Assembly: GCA_963920575.1 (NCBI GenBank)
Contig: OY986971.1
Span: forward strand, 12,030,779-12,094,778
Direction of reading: 5' to 3'
Source: Narthecium ossifragum
Taxonomy: Eukaryota > Streptophyta > Magnoliopsida > Dioscoreales > Nartheciaceae
Length of the DNA stretch: 64,000 bases
Part shown: positions 45,423 to 57,960 of the stretch, in pieces
How positions within the stretch are numbered: the first letter of the stretch is position 1
How the letters are laid out: each line of letters begins with the position of its first letter
Position numbers and translations under genes: made by a program
The notes under the pieces: generated by a model
Seen by the model: only the letters and a program-made list of their open reading frames with translations
Told to the model about the DNA's origin: nothing
Database searches by the model: none

Positions 45423-47852
45423 TGTGAGGGCCCGCCCCTCATACCTGACTCGACCACGTGGGTCGAGAGCCGGTTTCCTGTTGGTTTGGTTCCGCGTCGG
45501 GCACGATCGGGCGATCGTGTGGCGGTTTTGGACCCCGGGGGCATTTTGGTAAATATGACCTCTGGTGGTCGGTTTCGCACCCGCGTTCCACACATTGACT
45601 TTGATTGATGTATGTGTTTGATTAGAATCCCTAGGGTGCGTCCGATCGGAGGATCGGAGCTCGATCGGGAAAGATCGATTTGGACGGCCGAGATAGATTG
45701 GGATTTTCTATAAAAGCCACGTCCCTCTTCTCTCTTTCTCTCTCTCCTCCTTCACCTGTCGTTTTCTCCTTCTCTCTCTCTCTCTCCTTCGGCTGGACTA
45801 GGGTTTGGAGGATTGGGCTTCGGATCGCGGATCTTGTCGGCTTGACCAACGGGACGCGTGGAGGAGCTACCCTACTTGTGCAAGTAGGTGTTTCTACCTC
45901 GATCCTTGGATCGGGTTCTCCTAGGATAGGATTATTGTGCTTTCGCTGTAGAAATACTTGTTAGAATGTATTGTAGCTCCTTGTGCATGTGAGGTTATTC
46001 GATTCCGGTATTCTTACGTTAAGATTTCCGTATTTCCACGGTTGGTTTTCGTATCATCGCCGTTTTGTCGGTTTTTGTCCATTTTGACCTAGATAAGAGA
46101 TTTAACCGTCAAAACCCGGATTTCTTCACTCCACTAGTTTCCCCTTGGCTAAATACACTTGCTTGCAAAATCTCATTTAATTCCAACATGATTTGATACT
46201 TGAAATCCAAAGAAATGGATTTCCGGCACTGTTCTGATGAACTGTGCCAAGAGCTCGACGGTCGATCGGTGCATCGACTGTCACATGTTGTTTTACACCT
46301 CCTGGGCCTGGCGGTCGACCGTCGGATCGACCGTCGTATCGACCGTCAGGCTCTGTCGGGATTTTAGCCTCCCACGGTCGATGGGTCGATCGACCGTGGG
46401 TCCTCTCTCTTTTTCATCCCGCCTCACGGTCGACCGTCGGATCGACCGTCGCATCGTCCGTGAGGCTCTGTCCCGTTTTGGGCTCTCGACGGTCGATGGG
46501 CCGATCGACCGTCGCCCATGGAGTTTCTTCATTTTGGCCTCACGGTCGATCGGTGGATCGACCGTGACATCGTCCGTGGTCTCACGGTCGATCCCCGGAT
46601 CGACCGTGGCATCGTCCGTGACCACTGGGACTTGGTTTTCTGGTTTTCCTTTGGTGGGTTTGATTTGGGATTGGTATCTAAACATGTTGGGAAGCATGTA
46701 GGGGGATTTGATGAGGTTTTCACAGGACTTTCATCGGGTTTGAGAATCGATTCGAATAACTCTTTTTTTTTTGGGTAAATCTAAGGTTTCACTTGCATTT
46801 AATACATGTTTGTGGTAGTTAAATGCTTAATTGGAGTACTTAACCATTAGTTAGCTATGAGTGCTAGCTAATGAGAAATTGTGGAACCTTAGCCTCTTGC
46901 CGGCGAGTGCCGAGGGCTATTGTATATCTGTTGAACCTTTAACTGTTGATGTGGCATGTAGAGACATCTAGGGTAGATGTTTGCCTAGGATCATGCATTG
47001 TATGCATTAGAGGCATTTGAGGTTAGGCGGGCGATGTTTTAGGTCGCTGATCCGAGGCTCCCGGGTAGCTCGGATCTAGCCTTAGGACCGTGGATGGGTA
47101 GTCAGGAGTAGAGTGTGATTGTTGATCAAGTTTCATGTCTTTGAGGATTCACGTTAGTTGACTCTGATCAGTGTTTGAGGTTTAGAGGTCGTGTTGTCTT
47201 CTAAAGCCAAGTGCTAAGGATGGATGTTGATGCGTTCCCGACGTGGTTCCCCAATGCTTGGTATTCCAGCTTGGGAAGGGTGATCTTGCATGTTACTGTT
47301 CCTTGGCCTCCTGGTAACTTGTTCAGGAGAGAGGTTTCATGACAAGAGTCCTTGGGACATCAACTGGGTTATGGGACCCGTGGCATCCGTTAGACTTAGG
47401 CTGGGAGGCAACACTGTTGGTGTTTTCCTCCTTTCAGTGTGCCGTAGAGTAGAACCCTACTGGGCTTTTTGCTCATTCCTACCCGGGCTGCGTTTGCAGG
47501 TGCAGGCGGCAGTTCTTCCTCGGTGGAGCCAGCAGGTTCGGCTTTCGGCGGCGCGAGTACATCCAGGGGCGCTTGAGGTTGCTTGGAGGACTACCCGTCA
47601 TACCTTTGATATATGTTCATATGTTGTAACCTTTTTTTTGGAGAACCTTTGGGATCATTATATAAATCTGTATATCGGAGTTCAGACTTTGTTTAACTTG
47701 ATGATATATCTTATAATCAAATCTGTTCGCCTCTGGAATACATTTGTGTAATTTGATTATCTTTTTCGCTTTGTATCGCGCCGGTTGATGATGAATAGTG
47801 TTAGGAACCTCACGCCCCGCCCTGGATGGGTTTTCTGGGTCGGGGTGTGACA
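45423..47852 (+). mobile_element. Solo LTR of the E1 family inside F
   Basis: It begins TGTGAGGGCCCG and ends GGTGTGACA, 2,430 bases, with the target duplication GGCGT at 45418-45422 and 47853-47857. It is more diverged from the E1 LTRs than they are from each other. It has a CTATAAAAG TATA-like box near 45706 and a CT-rich leader. Confidence 0.93.
46257..46623. repeat. Palindrome array in the E1-family solo LTR
   Basis: Same modules as in E1, with one extra CGGTCGACCGTCGGATCGACCG-type unit (46312-46345). The arms stay complementary although the flanks have changed. Confidence 0.88.
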
Positions 47853-47857
47853 GGCGT

Positions 47858-48539
47858 GAACTGCCATACCATACCACGAATGACACCAGATCAGTCTCGA
47901 CTGATGATTGCTGAAGGAGACATACTCCTCCACAAGGGTATGTTCCTCTTAGCTACCTCATGCATCGATCACATGTGTCCTATGCACATCCTCCAAGATC
48001 TGGATTGTCCTCTCTGAGTCCTCTGTAATATGGTGATGACATCAACCATGCTATACTTCCACTTTCACTTTGATGATGGAAACGTTGCAATGGGTCTGCT
48101 ATCCACTGATGCTTCGCTTCCACCTACTGAAGGGGAAGTGGTGAGGATGAACTCTGCATCTCGTGCTACCAACGATGACGACGATCTCGATACACCATCA
48201 CGCCTACGGGGTGGACAACGAGAAAAGGGAAAAGAGTGGAACGCTTGAACACCATCATCGCACAACTCTGGAACTGCAATTTGGCCTCTGAAGCAAAACC
48301 TACCATCTATGAACGCTATCTGGCTCTCATCCCACACGCCGGGGACTAATACGGGAATGGACCTCAACAAGGTTCGTATCGTCGCTTTACGTCACCATCA
48401 CTCTAGATTAGATGCTAACATCCTCTAAGTAGTAAGGAAAACAGTCTGAGTTGAATTACTGTTTCCATCTACGCCAATAACGAGCCGTCAATCCCGCTAA
48501 CATCGCCCTAATCTCTCTGGCCTACCTGCTCGAGATAAC
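47858..48539 (-). other. F internal sequence, unreadable
   Basis: Probably decayed integrase/RNase H-side pol of F by position, but no motif can be read. The open frames are short. Confidence 0.35.
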
Positions 48540-49050
48540 AGCTACGACATTAGCCTAACCTGGAAGGTGATATACCCAAAAGTTCAAGACCTTTCTAGGA
48601 ACTACCAGTTGCTATCACCCTTAAAAACAATGACGTCGTAGTAGATACAACATATCACGATTCGCTCTGGGACAAACAACGCTATTGCACTAGTCGATCT
48701 GATAGGGGTGCGGCCTAAAGATCCTCCGCATCTGCCTACGAATGCCGCACGCATGTTCACCAATCTGAAGGATATCACTACTACTCGTACGATCTGTACC
48801 CGGCCGAAAATGTCACTCACAGGATGTCGCAATCTCAGATTCCCATCTGGTTGTAGCTGGTACGAAACCCAACCTACGACAAGGTCGATGAAACTCTGAG
48901 CTGGTAAGCATCTCATCAATGCACTGTAATGGGCACGTACTCCTTGGAGAAAGGAAGTTTTAGAGACGGTCTGCTGATGTGACTGATAAAGGTGTTGTGA
49001 CAGTGAAAACTGCTGCACACAGTCCAGAAGGGAGAACACACGTCCTCGAC
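48540..49050 (-). pseudogene. F pol remnant (RT and RNase H)
   Basis: On the minus strand a frame at 48737-48892 reads SFIDLVVGWVSYQLQ, followed later by VISFRLVNMRAAFV. These align with the RT blocks around KIDLRSGYHQL and [10 protein letters not shown] in gypsy pol. About 140 bases further along (near 48540-48600), YHLPG-stop-ANVVA corresponds to the [15 protein letters not shown] end of RNase H. In intact elements these are about 900 bases apart, so the catalytic part of RT and most of RNase H are deleted. Confidence 0.6.
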
Positions 49051-50997
49051 GGTCACCTCTGCTCCAAGTATAGCCCAGTCTATCTCATGATCCTCGTCTT
49101 GCCTCGCTAATCCGCCCAACACCGGTAACTCCGCCTCAACTTCCCTGCGGCACAGCGCCTCACGCTCCCCACAAAGGATAGTCCCTACAAAAATGCCCCG
49201 GCTGCTGACACCGATATCAAATGGCAGGTCTGCTCACCAGCCGCCAACCCTGCCCTCCACTTGGAGGTGCCTGCCTAGAAGGTCTGGCCGCTTGGAGAAA
49301 CAGGCCACCCGACTCACTCTGCTCTACTGACACCATGACGCGAGCTAGTCAAGATCAAGACTGCTCGAACGAACCTCGAGTCCAAGCTCGGCAATCCCGT
49401 GAAGGAGAAAATCCTGGAAGATCATCAAAAGGATAGCTGCAAAAACAACAATGACATGAGAGAAACCTGGTCTTGCGAGCACCCTTAGAAAAAAAGGGGA
49501 GGGAGCTCACCACAGACCGGTGAACAACCCCCAGCTCTCGGCAAACAGAAGGCGTGCCAACCCGCAACGTTCAATGAGACCAAAATGACGTCACCAGGTG
49601 TACTCACAACACCTTCCCTCGGAAAACAATCACAACTCGGTGCGTGGCCAACTAGGACAAACCGAGGAAGCCGTCGAACCCCAACGTGTCGCACACGTGG
49701 GCAACAAGCACCTAGAGGCCCCCAACCTCTAGAAAATGAACCGACAAGAGCTACCAACCCAAGCTCTTATCCCAACCAGTGGCTACTCACAAAGACACTC
49801 CCAACTCCAGTCCCAAGCCAACACGAGACAGGGATGAGTTACAAGGGGGAAAACCCAGCGCTACAAGGAAACGACGAGTGGCGAGAAACTCCGAAAGCTG
49901 AGGGATGAAGCTGAAAGCTGAAAGCTAGAAGTCGAAGAAAGGCTGCTGTTGAAGCTCCTCTCTCCTCAAAAGTGCACAAACACTGGCAAGATCGGTCGCA
50001 ACCTTGTCTCCAGCAAGGCCCTAACTAGAATCTGAATTCCGGCTTCTGTCCCAGGTACTTTCCCCAATTGAGGTATCAACTCACTGCTTCACCCCACACC
50101 GTTCGTCACGCCCGACTGCTATGCGGTAAGTGCCACGCGCCCCTCACAACCAGCACCATCGACGGAAAGGCTCCCTATGACTAGCACTCAAGCACTCTGT
50201 AGGTTCCCCCTTAGTCTGGCGGTGTAGGCTACCCCTCAGAGAACCAGCACGACGCTGCTGCTGCCATAGCTGTCGATGATGCTGAAACCACTAAACTCTG
50301 CCAATGACTACCCTGCCATTCTTCGGAACCCAGAACAACCCCAGAACTGACCATGACCACCGACCAAAAGTTCAATGTCAACCCTCAAAGTCACCAGGTT
50401 CCCCCACAGCTCTCTAGCACACTGAGACTGATGATCCAACCAACCCGTGTAATATCATGCGGAACCAAAGGGCGGTACTCCCAACCACACCACCCTACAA
50501 GGGTAGGTTTCGGGGAATAGTACACAAAACTATTCTCAAAACACAACCAACAGTGTTCCTAGCGGCCCTGACAAGCGCCACTAGGCTTCACTTCAAAAGG
50601 AAGCAAGAAAACCATCAGGTTCCAAGTGAGCAACACTCACTGATGCCCAAAACATCAAGGATCTAGAACACCTCCTTCAACTAGTCCTCTACTGTTGAAA
50701 GATCACCAACATTGCCTTTGGACCACGACAGGCCCACCTCTCGGGATTCCAAGAGCACAAAGCCACCACACGTCCTGATTCCTACTCGCTCATCTCCAGC
50801 ACGATGGGAGACTCACTGTTAGGCGAGGGAACGAACGACACCGACGTGCGTGCATATCTCTCCCTAAGACATTATGCTACAAGCGGAAACCAACAAAACA
50901 CAACAACAAACAGGTTAACTAATGAACATCACACACAATCACAAACAGCTATGCAGGGATGTTCTAACCGTAGAACTATCTCAATCCACACTCAAAA
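49051..50997 (-). other. F gag-side region and leader, decayed
   Basis: Short frames only, with no gag or zinc-knuckle motif readable. The last 60 bases on the minus strand (AGATAGTTCTACGGTTAGAACATCCCTG) match the E1 leader just after its primer site. The primer site itself is missing. Confidence 0.5.
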
Positions 50998-52630
50998 TGT
51001 CACACCCCGACCCAGAAAATCCATTCGGTCCAGGGCATGAGGGTTCCTAATATATTCAATCTATCACTAGTGCATTTATAATAAAATAACACAACTAATT
51101 TAAACAGTTGATCTAGGGTCAATATTATAATCTGTACATAAGGAAATTATACATTTAAGTAATCTAACAAGATAACTGAACCCCATGTCCTCAAACATCT
51201 CCATAGGTCGACACGCCACCAAAAGCCTATCTAGCGGATGCTACGGAAGAAGAGCTGACGCCTGCACCTACAAAACGTAGCCCGGGTAGGAGTGAGCGAT
51301 AAGCTCAGCGGGATTCAATTCTACGTCACTCACAAAGAAGAGAACTACAAACGGTGCCATCTCTCTCTACCAAGCCTAAGGCGTGGCTAACTACATTAAC
51401 AGAAAAATAAACCACGATGAGGATCACGCTGCCTCTCATCCCTCCTCGAAGTGTGGCCAACAAAGAGTAAGCAGGGATTTCAGTGTATCTCTAATGCAAC
51501 CGAAACCCCAAGACTGGTGACAAACCACCCCAAGGTGTAATAGGTTATAAACCACCTCAAGCTCAGCACAAGACAAACGACATGACCTCTAAACCTCAAA
51601 CACTATGATTTGTAGTCTGATAAACATTCACCTCGATAAGGTAATGATTACAGTAACAATCATGTCCTAGATCTTGCTACCCAGCCTTGGTCCTAAGGCT
51701 AGATCCGAACTACCCGAGCCCTCGGATCGCCATTAACCGATCGCGCACATCCTAACCTTTATGCTTGTAATGTGAACAAATACATGTATGCACACACGTA
51801 CAAAGAAAAGATTTCAGACATGCAATAATATGTTAAAATAATATACAAGGCTAGGCGTAGCATATAGCTCGCCAAGTGGGTGAACATAGCAATGATTTAA
51901 GGAAAGTGAATATTTTATTCTACACATTCCAACCGGCGTGACCCCCTTGATTCAACCACAAGCCACACACAGGTCCTACACAAATATAATAACATATAAT
52001 AATAAAAAGCTCGATTTATCGAATGAAAGCAAACGAACTACTAATTTCGAAAAATCATAACTTTTAATCTAACCATCCGATTAACGTGAAACTTGATATG
52101 CCTATTCAATGACCTACTCCGAATCACAAATCCAAAGATCAAATTAATTGGATATCGAAAATATACTTAATTTGACTAATTAAACTGATTGCTCTGTTCT
52201 GCACAGCTTGGCCATTTAAAGCGTTCATAAATCCGAAAAATGTGAGACCAGTTGGAATCAAAACCTAACGTACATATCTACAACGTTGGTGTCGAAGATA
52301 AATTGAGATAATGCATGTACAGCTTTGTAATCAAGCTCAAACATAGCTGTTCTAATTAAAACAGAAATCCGGGAATAAATCAAGGAAACATCAATGAGAT
52401 ATTAAGCTCAAACTCACTTAAATCCGATTTAAATCCTACCAAAAATCCGATTAACATCAATCAGATATTAAGCATACCTAGGAGCACCATCTAGCATAGA
52501 TTAATCAACTAATTAAGCAACAAAAAACCAACAACACTAAAACAAGCCTAAGAGTGAAGAATCCTACCTAACTACACAAATCCTTGATTAATCCTCGATT
52601 AATCCGTGTAGGGAAGGCAGATTAGTAACA
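50998..52630 (-). repeat. Right (5') LTR of element F, truncated
   Basis: It starts TGTCACACCCCGACCCAG and carries the GTAGGAGTGAGCGATAAGCTCAG block near 51280. It fades near 52630 without the GGTCCTCACA end, so the U3 end is lost or displaced. Confidence 0.7.
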
Positions 52631-53191
52631 AAATATTCATAATTAAACCCCTTAAATTACCTTTTTTAGGCCTAGAGTGTTTGTATTTAATAGTTTGTTA
52701 GTTGATTTCAGGTTTAATCATGATTTGAGAAGAAATACAAGATTTTCAGCTAAAAAGATGAATATATGAATAAAGACTGCTTCATCGCCTGTCAGAAGAA
52801 TATTCTGCAGAATTTCTTTATAAGTCAAAATATTCTGAAAATTTAGTACATGATAAAAGACTTCAAGATCTACAACTTTCATGCTTCACAGTTTGTGAGA
52901 TTTCTGATGGAGTGATACCAGGTTTGAAGAACATAAAGATATATAGCTGCTAGAAAACTGGTCCATCGACGTTCAGAAGAATATTTTAAAAATATTCCGG
53001 ATAAGTCAAAATATTATGAAATCTTTGGAATATGACATATAAATCCCTCATCTACAACTTTTGTGTTGGATAAGGTTTCAAGTTCAAAACTGATTGGGCC
53101 CAGTTGCGCTCGAAGTAAGACTGTCAGAATTAATTCAAGAAATCCGAGTTGTAATTGAAGTCCAACTCAACTTAAACTCTAATTTCGCCAG

Positions 53192-54774
53192 TGATGAATA
53201 AATTTTATAGCTCGCAAGTATACGAATCGGTGTGATAAGTATAGTAACAAGACGAATATCGTACTCACAGAGATTTGTAAAGATTATTAGAGTAAAACGC
53301 TAAACAATATAGAAGAAAGAAAATAAGGAAGGGAAAGTAAGAAATATTAAGTATCGAAAATAGAAGATCTAATAACGAAATAAGAAAACGATGGAAATAT
53401 GATGAATGAATACTAAGGTTCCGATTTCACCATAACATCCTCATTCTATGCATTGAATCAATAAAATCTCAAGTTAATACCAAGGGCTCGTTCTTCTGGT
53501 ATGATGATCTGTTCGATCGCGGCCTTCACCAAGTACCTTCAATTAACCCTAGCTAATAAACCCATAACTAAGTGTTAATCAAGAATCCATTAAGCTCTGA
53601 AGAACAATTATGAACCAAGAATTGTTTTAGCTTGAACCCGGCTTCGATATAAACTCATTCATTCATAGATCCTGCAAGATTAGGGAATGAACCCTCGCCT
53701 AATCCCGCATAAAACCATCTACAATACTTCTAGTGGCCAAGTAAAAGCATGGAGATCACAATTATAATAATGAATGCAACAAGGAATATAAATTGATTAA
53801 AACATTAATTCAATAATATAGAATGATTCAGTTAGGGCTACATCGGTTCCTTAGCAAAGGGGTTAGCTACTCATGTTCATCATAAAAACAACCAAGATAT
53901 TCATAAGAAAGATAAGAAAGAAAAACCTTAGATCTTCGTGCGGTCTTCTCCCCTCTTTCCGGCCTTCAAAACTCCTCCAATAGTGCTTGCCGACCCCCCA
54001 CTTATGTCTTGGACGACTTCCTTAGATATGGGTAAGAAACCCTAACTTTATTTAAGCCTTTGGATTAAATCTGGTCTGTTCATTTTCAGGTCGTCCGACA
54101 AGAGATCGATCTTCTTAAGGATAAAGATCGATCTTCTTTCTCCGTAGACTGGGTTCCTTCCAGATCGGCCAGGTTCAGATCGATCTTTCAAGGAAGAGAT
54201 CGATCTCTTTCATCAGTTGCTGGCGATGCCCACAATAGATCGATCTTCCATGAAGGAAGATCGATCATTGCAATCCGTGCTCTCTGTCATGTAAAAATTC
54301 ACTTAAATGATCGATCCTTTCGAGTGAGAAGATTGATCCTTTCAAGTGGTGCTCTCTGTCAGGATTAAATGCACTTAGAAGATCGATCTCTTCCTTGGGT
54401 GGAGATCGATCCTTTGAGCATCAGATCAATCTTCTTCTTCCATAACTGCTTTGTCTGCACCTCTCGTACTAAAAATAGCATATTTTCCTCTACGAAACTC
54501 TAAATCACGAACCATAAAATTCTCCTAAACTAGACTTCAAGAGCTTTCCAACCATGTATAGAAAATTATCTGGTTCGTTCTGAGCAGGCACAGATTTGAT
54601 GTTGAATATGACATATCTTTGCTTCTTTAGCTCCACTTTCTTGCATATTCCAAATAACTTTGTGAAGCAGCATATAAGTAGAAAAATAGTACTAAAGAGA
54701 CTAATTAAGGATGAAAAATCCAGTAATTAAATTAGTTATAAGGCTATTCAGAGTGCACTTTCATGCACTCATCA
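53192..54774 (-). mobile_element. LTR of family D, reverse orientation
   Basis: On the minus strand it starts TGATGAGTGCATGAAAGTGC and ends TTTATTCATCA. It lies within the Athila-like LTR, between a long U3-like part and a TATA-bearing part (CTATAAATAG at 54785). No internal sequence is present. A 5-bp CAGTG appears at both junctions if the ends are trimmed by two bases; with the full ends no duplication is found. Confidence 0.65.
54101..54440. repeat. GATCGATC palindrome cluster in LTR D (copy 1)
   Basis: Ten or eleven GATCGATC or one-base variants, mostly in pairs about 22 bases apart, with extended arms such as AAGATCGATCTT. The cluster is in U3, on the side away from the primer site. Confidence 0.88.
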
Positions 54775-55660
54775 GTGAGTTCTCCTATAAATAGTGTTAT
54801 TTAATCCGGATTTCTCATCTTTCTGACTATCTTTGGAGAAAGAATTAAAGAGAAGACAACGAGGATGTAAATGGTGACAACTTCCTATTCCAAGCCGATG
54901 GCATTCATCCAAAAGATGAGTTGTGAAGTTCTTTTATTTAGGAATATCATGAAACCCTAGTGTAGTTTTGGTCTTTCTTTAGTTTGATTCTTGTGAACTT
55001 TTCGATGCATGATGTCATAAATATGGTTTTATTGTTAATAGAGTTGAAGGAACAGAGTTTCCTTGATGTACTTTCAGTCCTACATGATTTTTGTGATTGA
55101 TTGTAGAGATTTATGAGATGGTTTTCATGAAATTATTGGTTTGCCTTTGAGATAAGCTATGCTACGCGAAGATAGGTTGTGCCAAGGTCATTAGGAGTAG
55201 TATAATTTAAGTTAATCGTAGGACTAAAGACAATCTATGCCAAGCAAAGATAGGTTATGCCATTGGGAATATTAACTTTCTTTTAAGGATTCATGTGAGC
55301 TTGTAGTCATATGATCCATAATGTTGAGAGAAGGGAGCAAGATGATAACTAGAGAAGATTAATAACGAAAATAGGACGGATTGAGTAATTCCTAAGTAAC
55401 TATTTCATTGATTCGAATTGATTAACCTTTTATTTCTTTTCTTTATTAGTTTAGATAACTCTACTCTATCTTTAATTATTTTTGCTTAGTTTTAGGGTTT
55501 AGAGAATTGATATCATCATCTGTCAATGTTTTCCCTGTGGATCGACTCTGGACTTCACAGCTATTCTACCCAGTAGTATAGTGATTGAATAAGGATTATA
55601 AATTTAATTTTTGATTGAATTTGCAACGTTTTAACGACACGTTAGCACAACATCAAGTTT

Positions 55661-55676
55661 TAGCGCCGTTGCTGGG
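55661..55676 (+). other. Primer binding site of the Athila-like element
   Basis: TAGCGCCGTTGCTGGG is one or two bases from TGGCGCCGTTGCCGGG, the site used by Athila and Tat elements. Confidence 0.7.
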
Positions 55677-56229
55677 TATTACTTTTAGTAGATTGATTGA
55701 TTTTCTCTTTGCTTATTTCTTGGATTAGTTAGGGTTTTTATCTTTCTTATTTACACATTTCTTGATTTTTCATCTTTTTTAGGAATTTTCCTGACAGTTG
55801 TTCTTGTTTTAGAGCTACTAAATTTGATTTTCATGGACTTGGACCTGCACCTCGTCACCAGGAGCGATCGGTCGGACCTGGGAGCGACCGATCGGGACAG
55901 TGCAATCAGGTAAGTTTGTTCTATACTCCAAGTTATTTTATCTAGCTATTTGAGACGCTTCTGCAAGTCACACAAAAGCACGCATCAACGACAATCGTCT
56001 CTTGGATCACCCATTGTTTCTATTCCTTATCTTTTGTGTGGTCCTTATTTTTGTGATTTTTAATGCATGGCCAATTTTTATATGCAACCGGGTGCCATGT
56101 CGAATGACGATTTGCCTTTTGGTTATGGACCTGCTTACAATAATTGCACATATGGTTTCTAAAATCTGGCATATAATTCACATTCATATCCTTATAATCT
56201 GAATTTTAGAAATCATATATTTCCTAATT

Positions 56230-57154
56230 GACAATTCGAAGGTTATCAACCTTCTAACGTTCAACCATGGAACATAGAAACACCGGCCCAAAATTTTAAA
56301 CCTTGTTTTGAACAGCAATGTCCTTCACAAGTACCCTCTGACCCGACTTTGGACACAATCATGAGTGAACTTGCAAACGGGACTGCAAACATTAAAGCTA
56401 ACCTAACTGAACTCATGACTAGGTTTAAGAGCAAAATTGCTTTGATAGAAAACAACGTTATTTCTAATACTCAATCAATTAAGAATTTAGAGATACAAAT
56501 TGAACAACTAGCTTGCATGGTAGATTCATATGATGATGTAGTTGAGAACTATGATAATGATCTTATACCTCCCATTTGTGATGACAATGCTTGTGATGTT
56601 TATATTTCTAATGGTAATGATACATGTCATTATCAGATGTGTTCTAATGCTTTGTCGGATCATGCAACTATTGACAATATTTTGCTGGCCCCTGAAAATA
56701 ATATTGCTGAATATTATGAAACTGGGCCTTATATGTTTTCGATCATGCTTTAGAAGCCCAATTTTTTGATAGTGATGATGATTGTTGTGATGAGTTGTCG
56801 GTTTTACTTGATGTGTTGAATGATGTGGTGCCTATTTGCATTGATGATAATGAGGATAAGCATGTTAGTGAGATCCCTTATCAAGAACCTCAGTTTAAGC
56901 CTCTACATTCCACATTAACCACATTAATTGAATGTTGTGAGGATGAGAAAACTAACATGAGTGAAGACGATGTCAATTTCTATCGTTCCTTCATCAAAGA
57001 TCATATCAAAACCACATTAGTTGAACGTTGTTTGTTAAGGGCAGTTCTTCCATCCTTGATGAAACATGTCTGTATATCTTCACCATTCTCCAGGCCATGT
57101 ATTTTTTTCACATTGAACCATCAGCCTCTTAAATCTTGTTTCGGTAGCGTCTAG
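56230..57154 (+). pseudogene. Athila-like gag fragment
   Basis: Two frames, 56349-56753 and 56795-57154, separated by a frame change. The first has SIKNLEIQIEQLA, the motif at the C-terminal side of Athila gag, in a helical context. The remainder is acidic (asparagine/aspartate-rich) without a domain. The N-terminal gag core and zinc knuckle are not seen. Sequence before it (from about 56230) also reads partly gag-like. Confidence 0.6.
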
Positions 57155-57344
57155 TGAAAGACGTAAAATTACACTCTTGCTGAGAGGCAATCCATTTTTT
57201 TTAGGAGTTTTTATTAATTTTTAGGATTTTTCCTGATTTTTAGGACTTTCCCCTAACTTTTTAGAATTTTTCCCACTTTTTTTGTTTTTTTTTTAATTTT
57301 CACCAATTTTCTTTTAGTTTTTCTCCCTCCTCCAGATCGGCTCA

Positions 57345-57960
57345 CCTGTGAGATGGGACATCATCGTCCCAGCTCCGCTATAGCTCAAACAGCTCATCCT
57401 CGAGCCGCCGCCCTCTCTTCGTCGTCTGACCAACTCCGGCCATCCCCGTTCGCCCAAACCATAGCCAAAACCTCCATCATCGATCCCCCTCTCCAATCGA
57501 CCCATCCATCGGCCTCAAAGCCTCTCATTCCATTGCTGATGACCCACGCCCGCGGCAACTACCACCCAGATCTCTTCCTCCATGGCCGCCCACAGCCTTA
57601 TACCACCTCCAGAAGCATCCTTAGGTTGTCACGATCCTTCCGCCACCATCAAAATCATTCCTTGCTGCCTGGATCACCGGAATCAAACTCCGGTGAACTA
57701 TACCTCGTTGTCCCCCACCAATCCACCCCTTTTCGACCCCAATCCTTTGATAAAACCTCACATGAGTCATCACAAAGCCCCAACGACCCTTCCTCCACTA
57801 TCCCCTTCCTCCGTTGATGTCTGGATCGCCGAAATCAATCTCCGACCATCTTCCACCGCGCCGCCCATCTCTAATCTCCCACCTGGAAGCCTCAATTCCA
57901 CGATCAGATTACATAGATGAGTTTCTTAGGCTTCCACGATACTTCCTGTACCTTCCATGT
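57345..57960 (+). other. GC-rich block with proline/serine-rich frames
   Basis: A locally GC-rich block in AT-rich surroundings, between the gag remains and the purine tract where pol would be. The plus-strand frames 57353-57817 and 57582-57920 are proline/serine-rich with no domain. It could be captured host sequence or an untranslated GC-rich filler. Confidence 0.4.

Larger units (their letters stand above)
42081..52630 (-). mobile_element. F: old Del-like Ty3/gypsy element, reverse orientation
   Basis: The left LTR (42081-44938, the 3' LTR) and right LTR (50998-52630, 5' LTR, truncated) both start TGTCACACCC. The internal part 44939-50997 contains the PPT-side motif TTTCAAGGACGAAATTTC on the minus strand next to the left LTR, remains of RT and RNase H, and a 5' leader resembling that of E1. 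The two LTRs are far more divergent than those of E1 or E2, so F is old, or the LTRs belong to two related elements. It is interrupted by a solo LTR at 45423-47852. Confidence 0.75.

Noticed and set aside
53189..54777. CAGTG as a target duplication of LTR D
   Set aside because: It requires ends ATGA...TCAT, not the TG...CA found in all three copies, so it is not firm.
57353..57920. Proline/serine-rich frames as a host gene
   Set aside because: No domain, two overlapping frames, and inside a decayed element. Kept only as a possible captured block.
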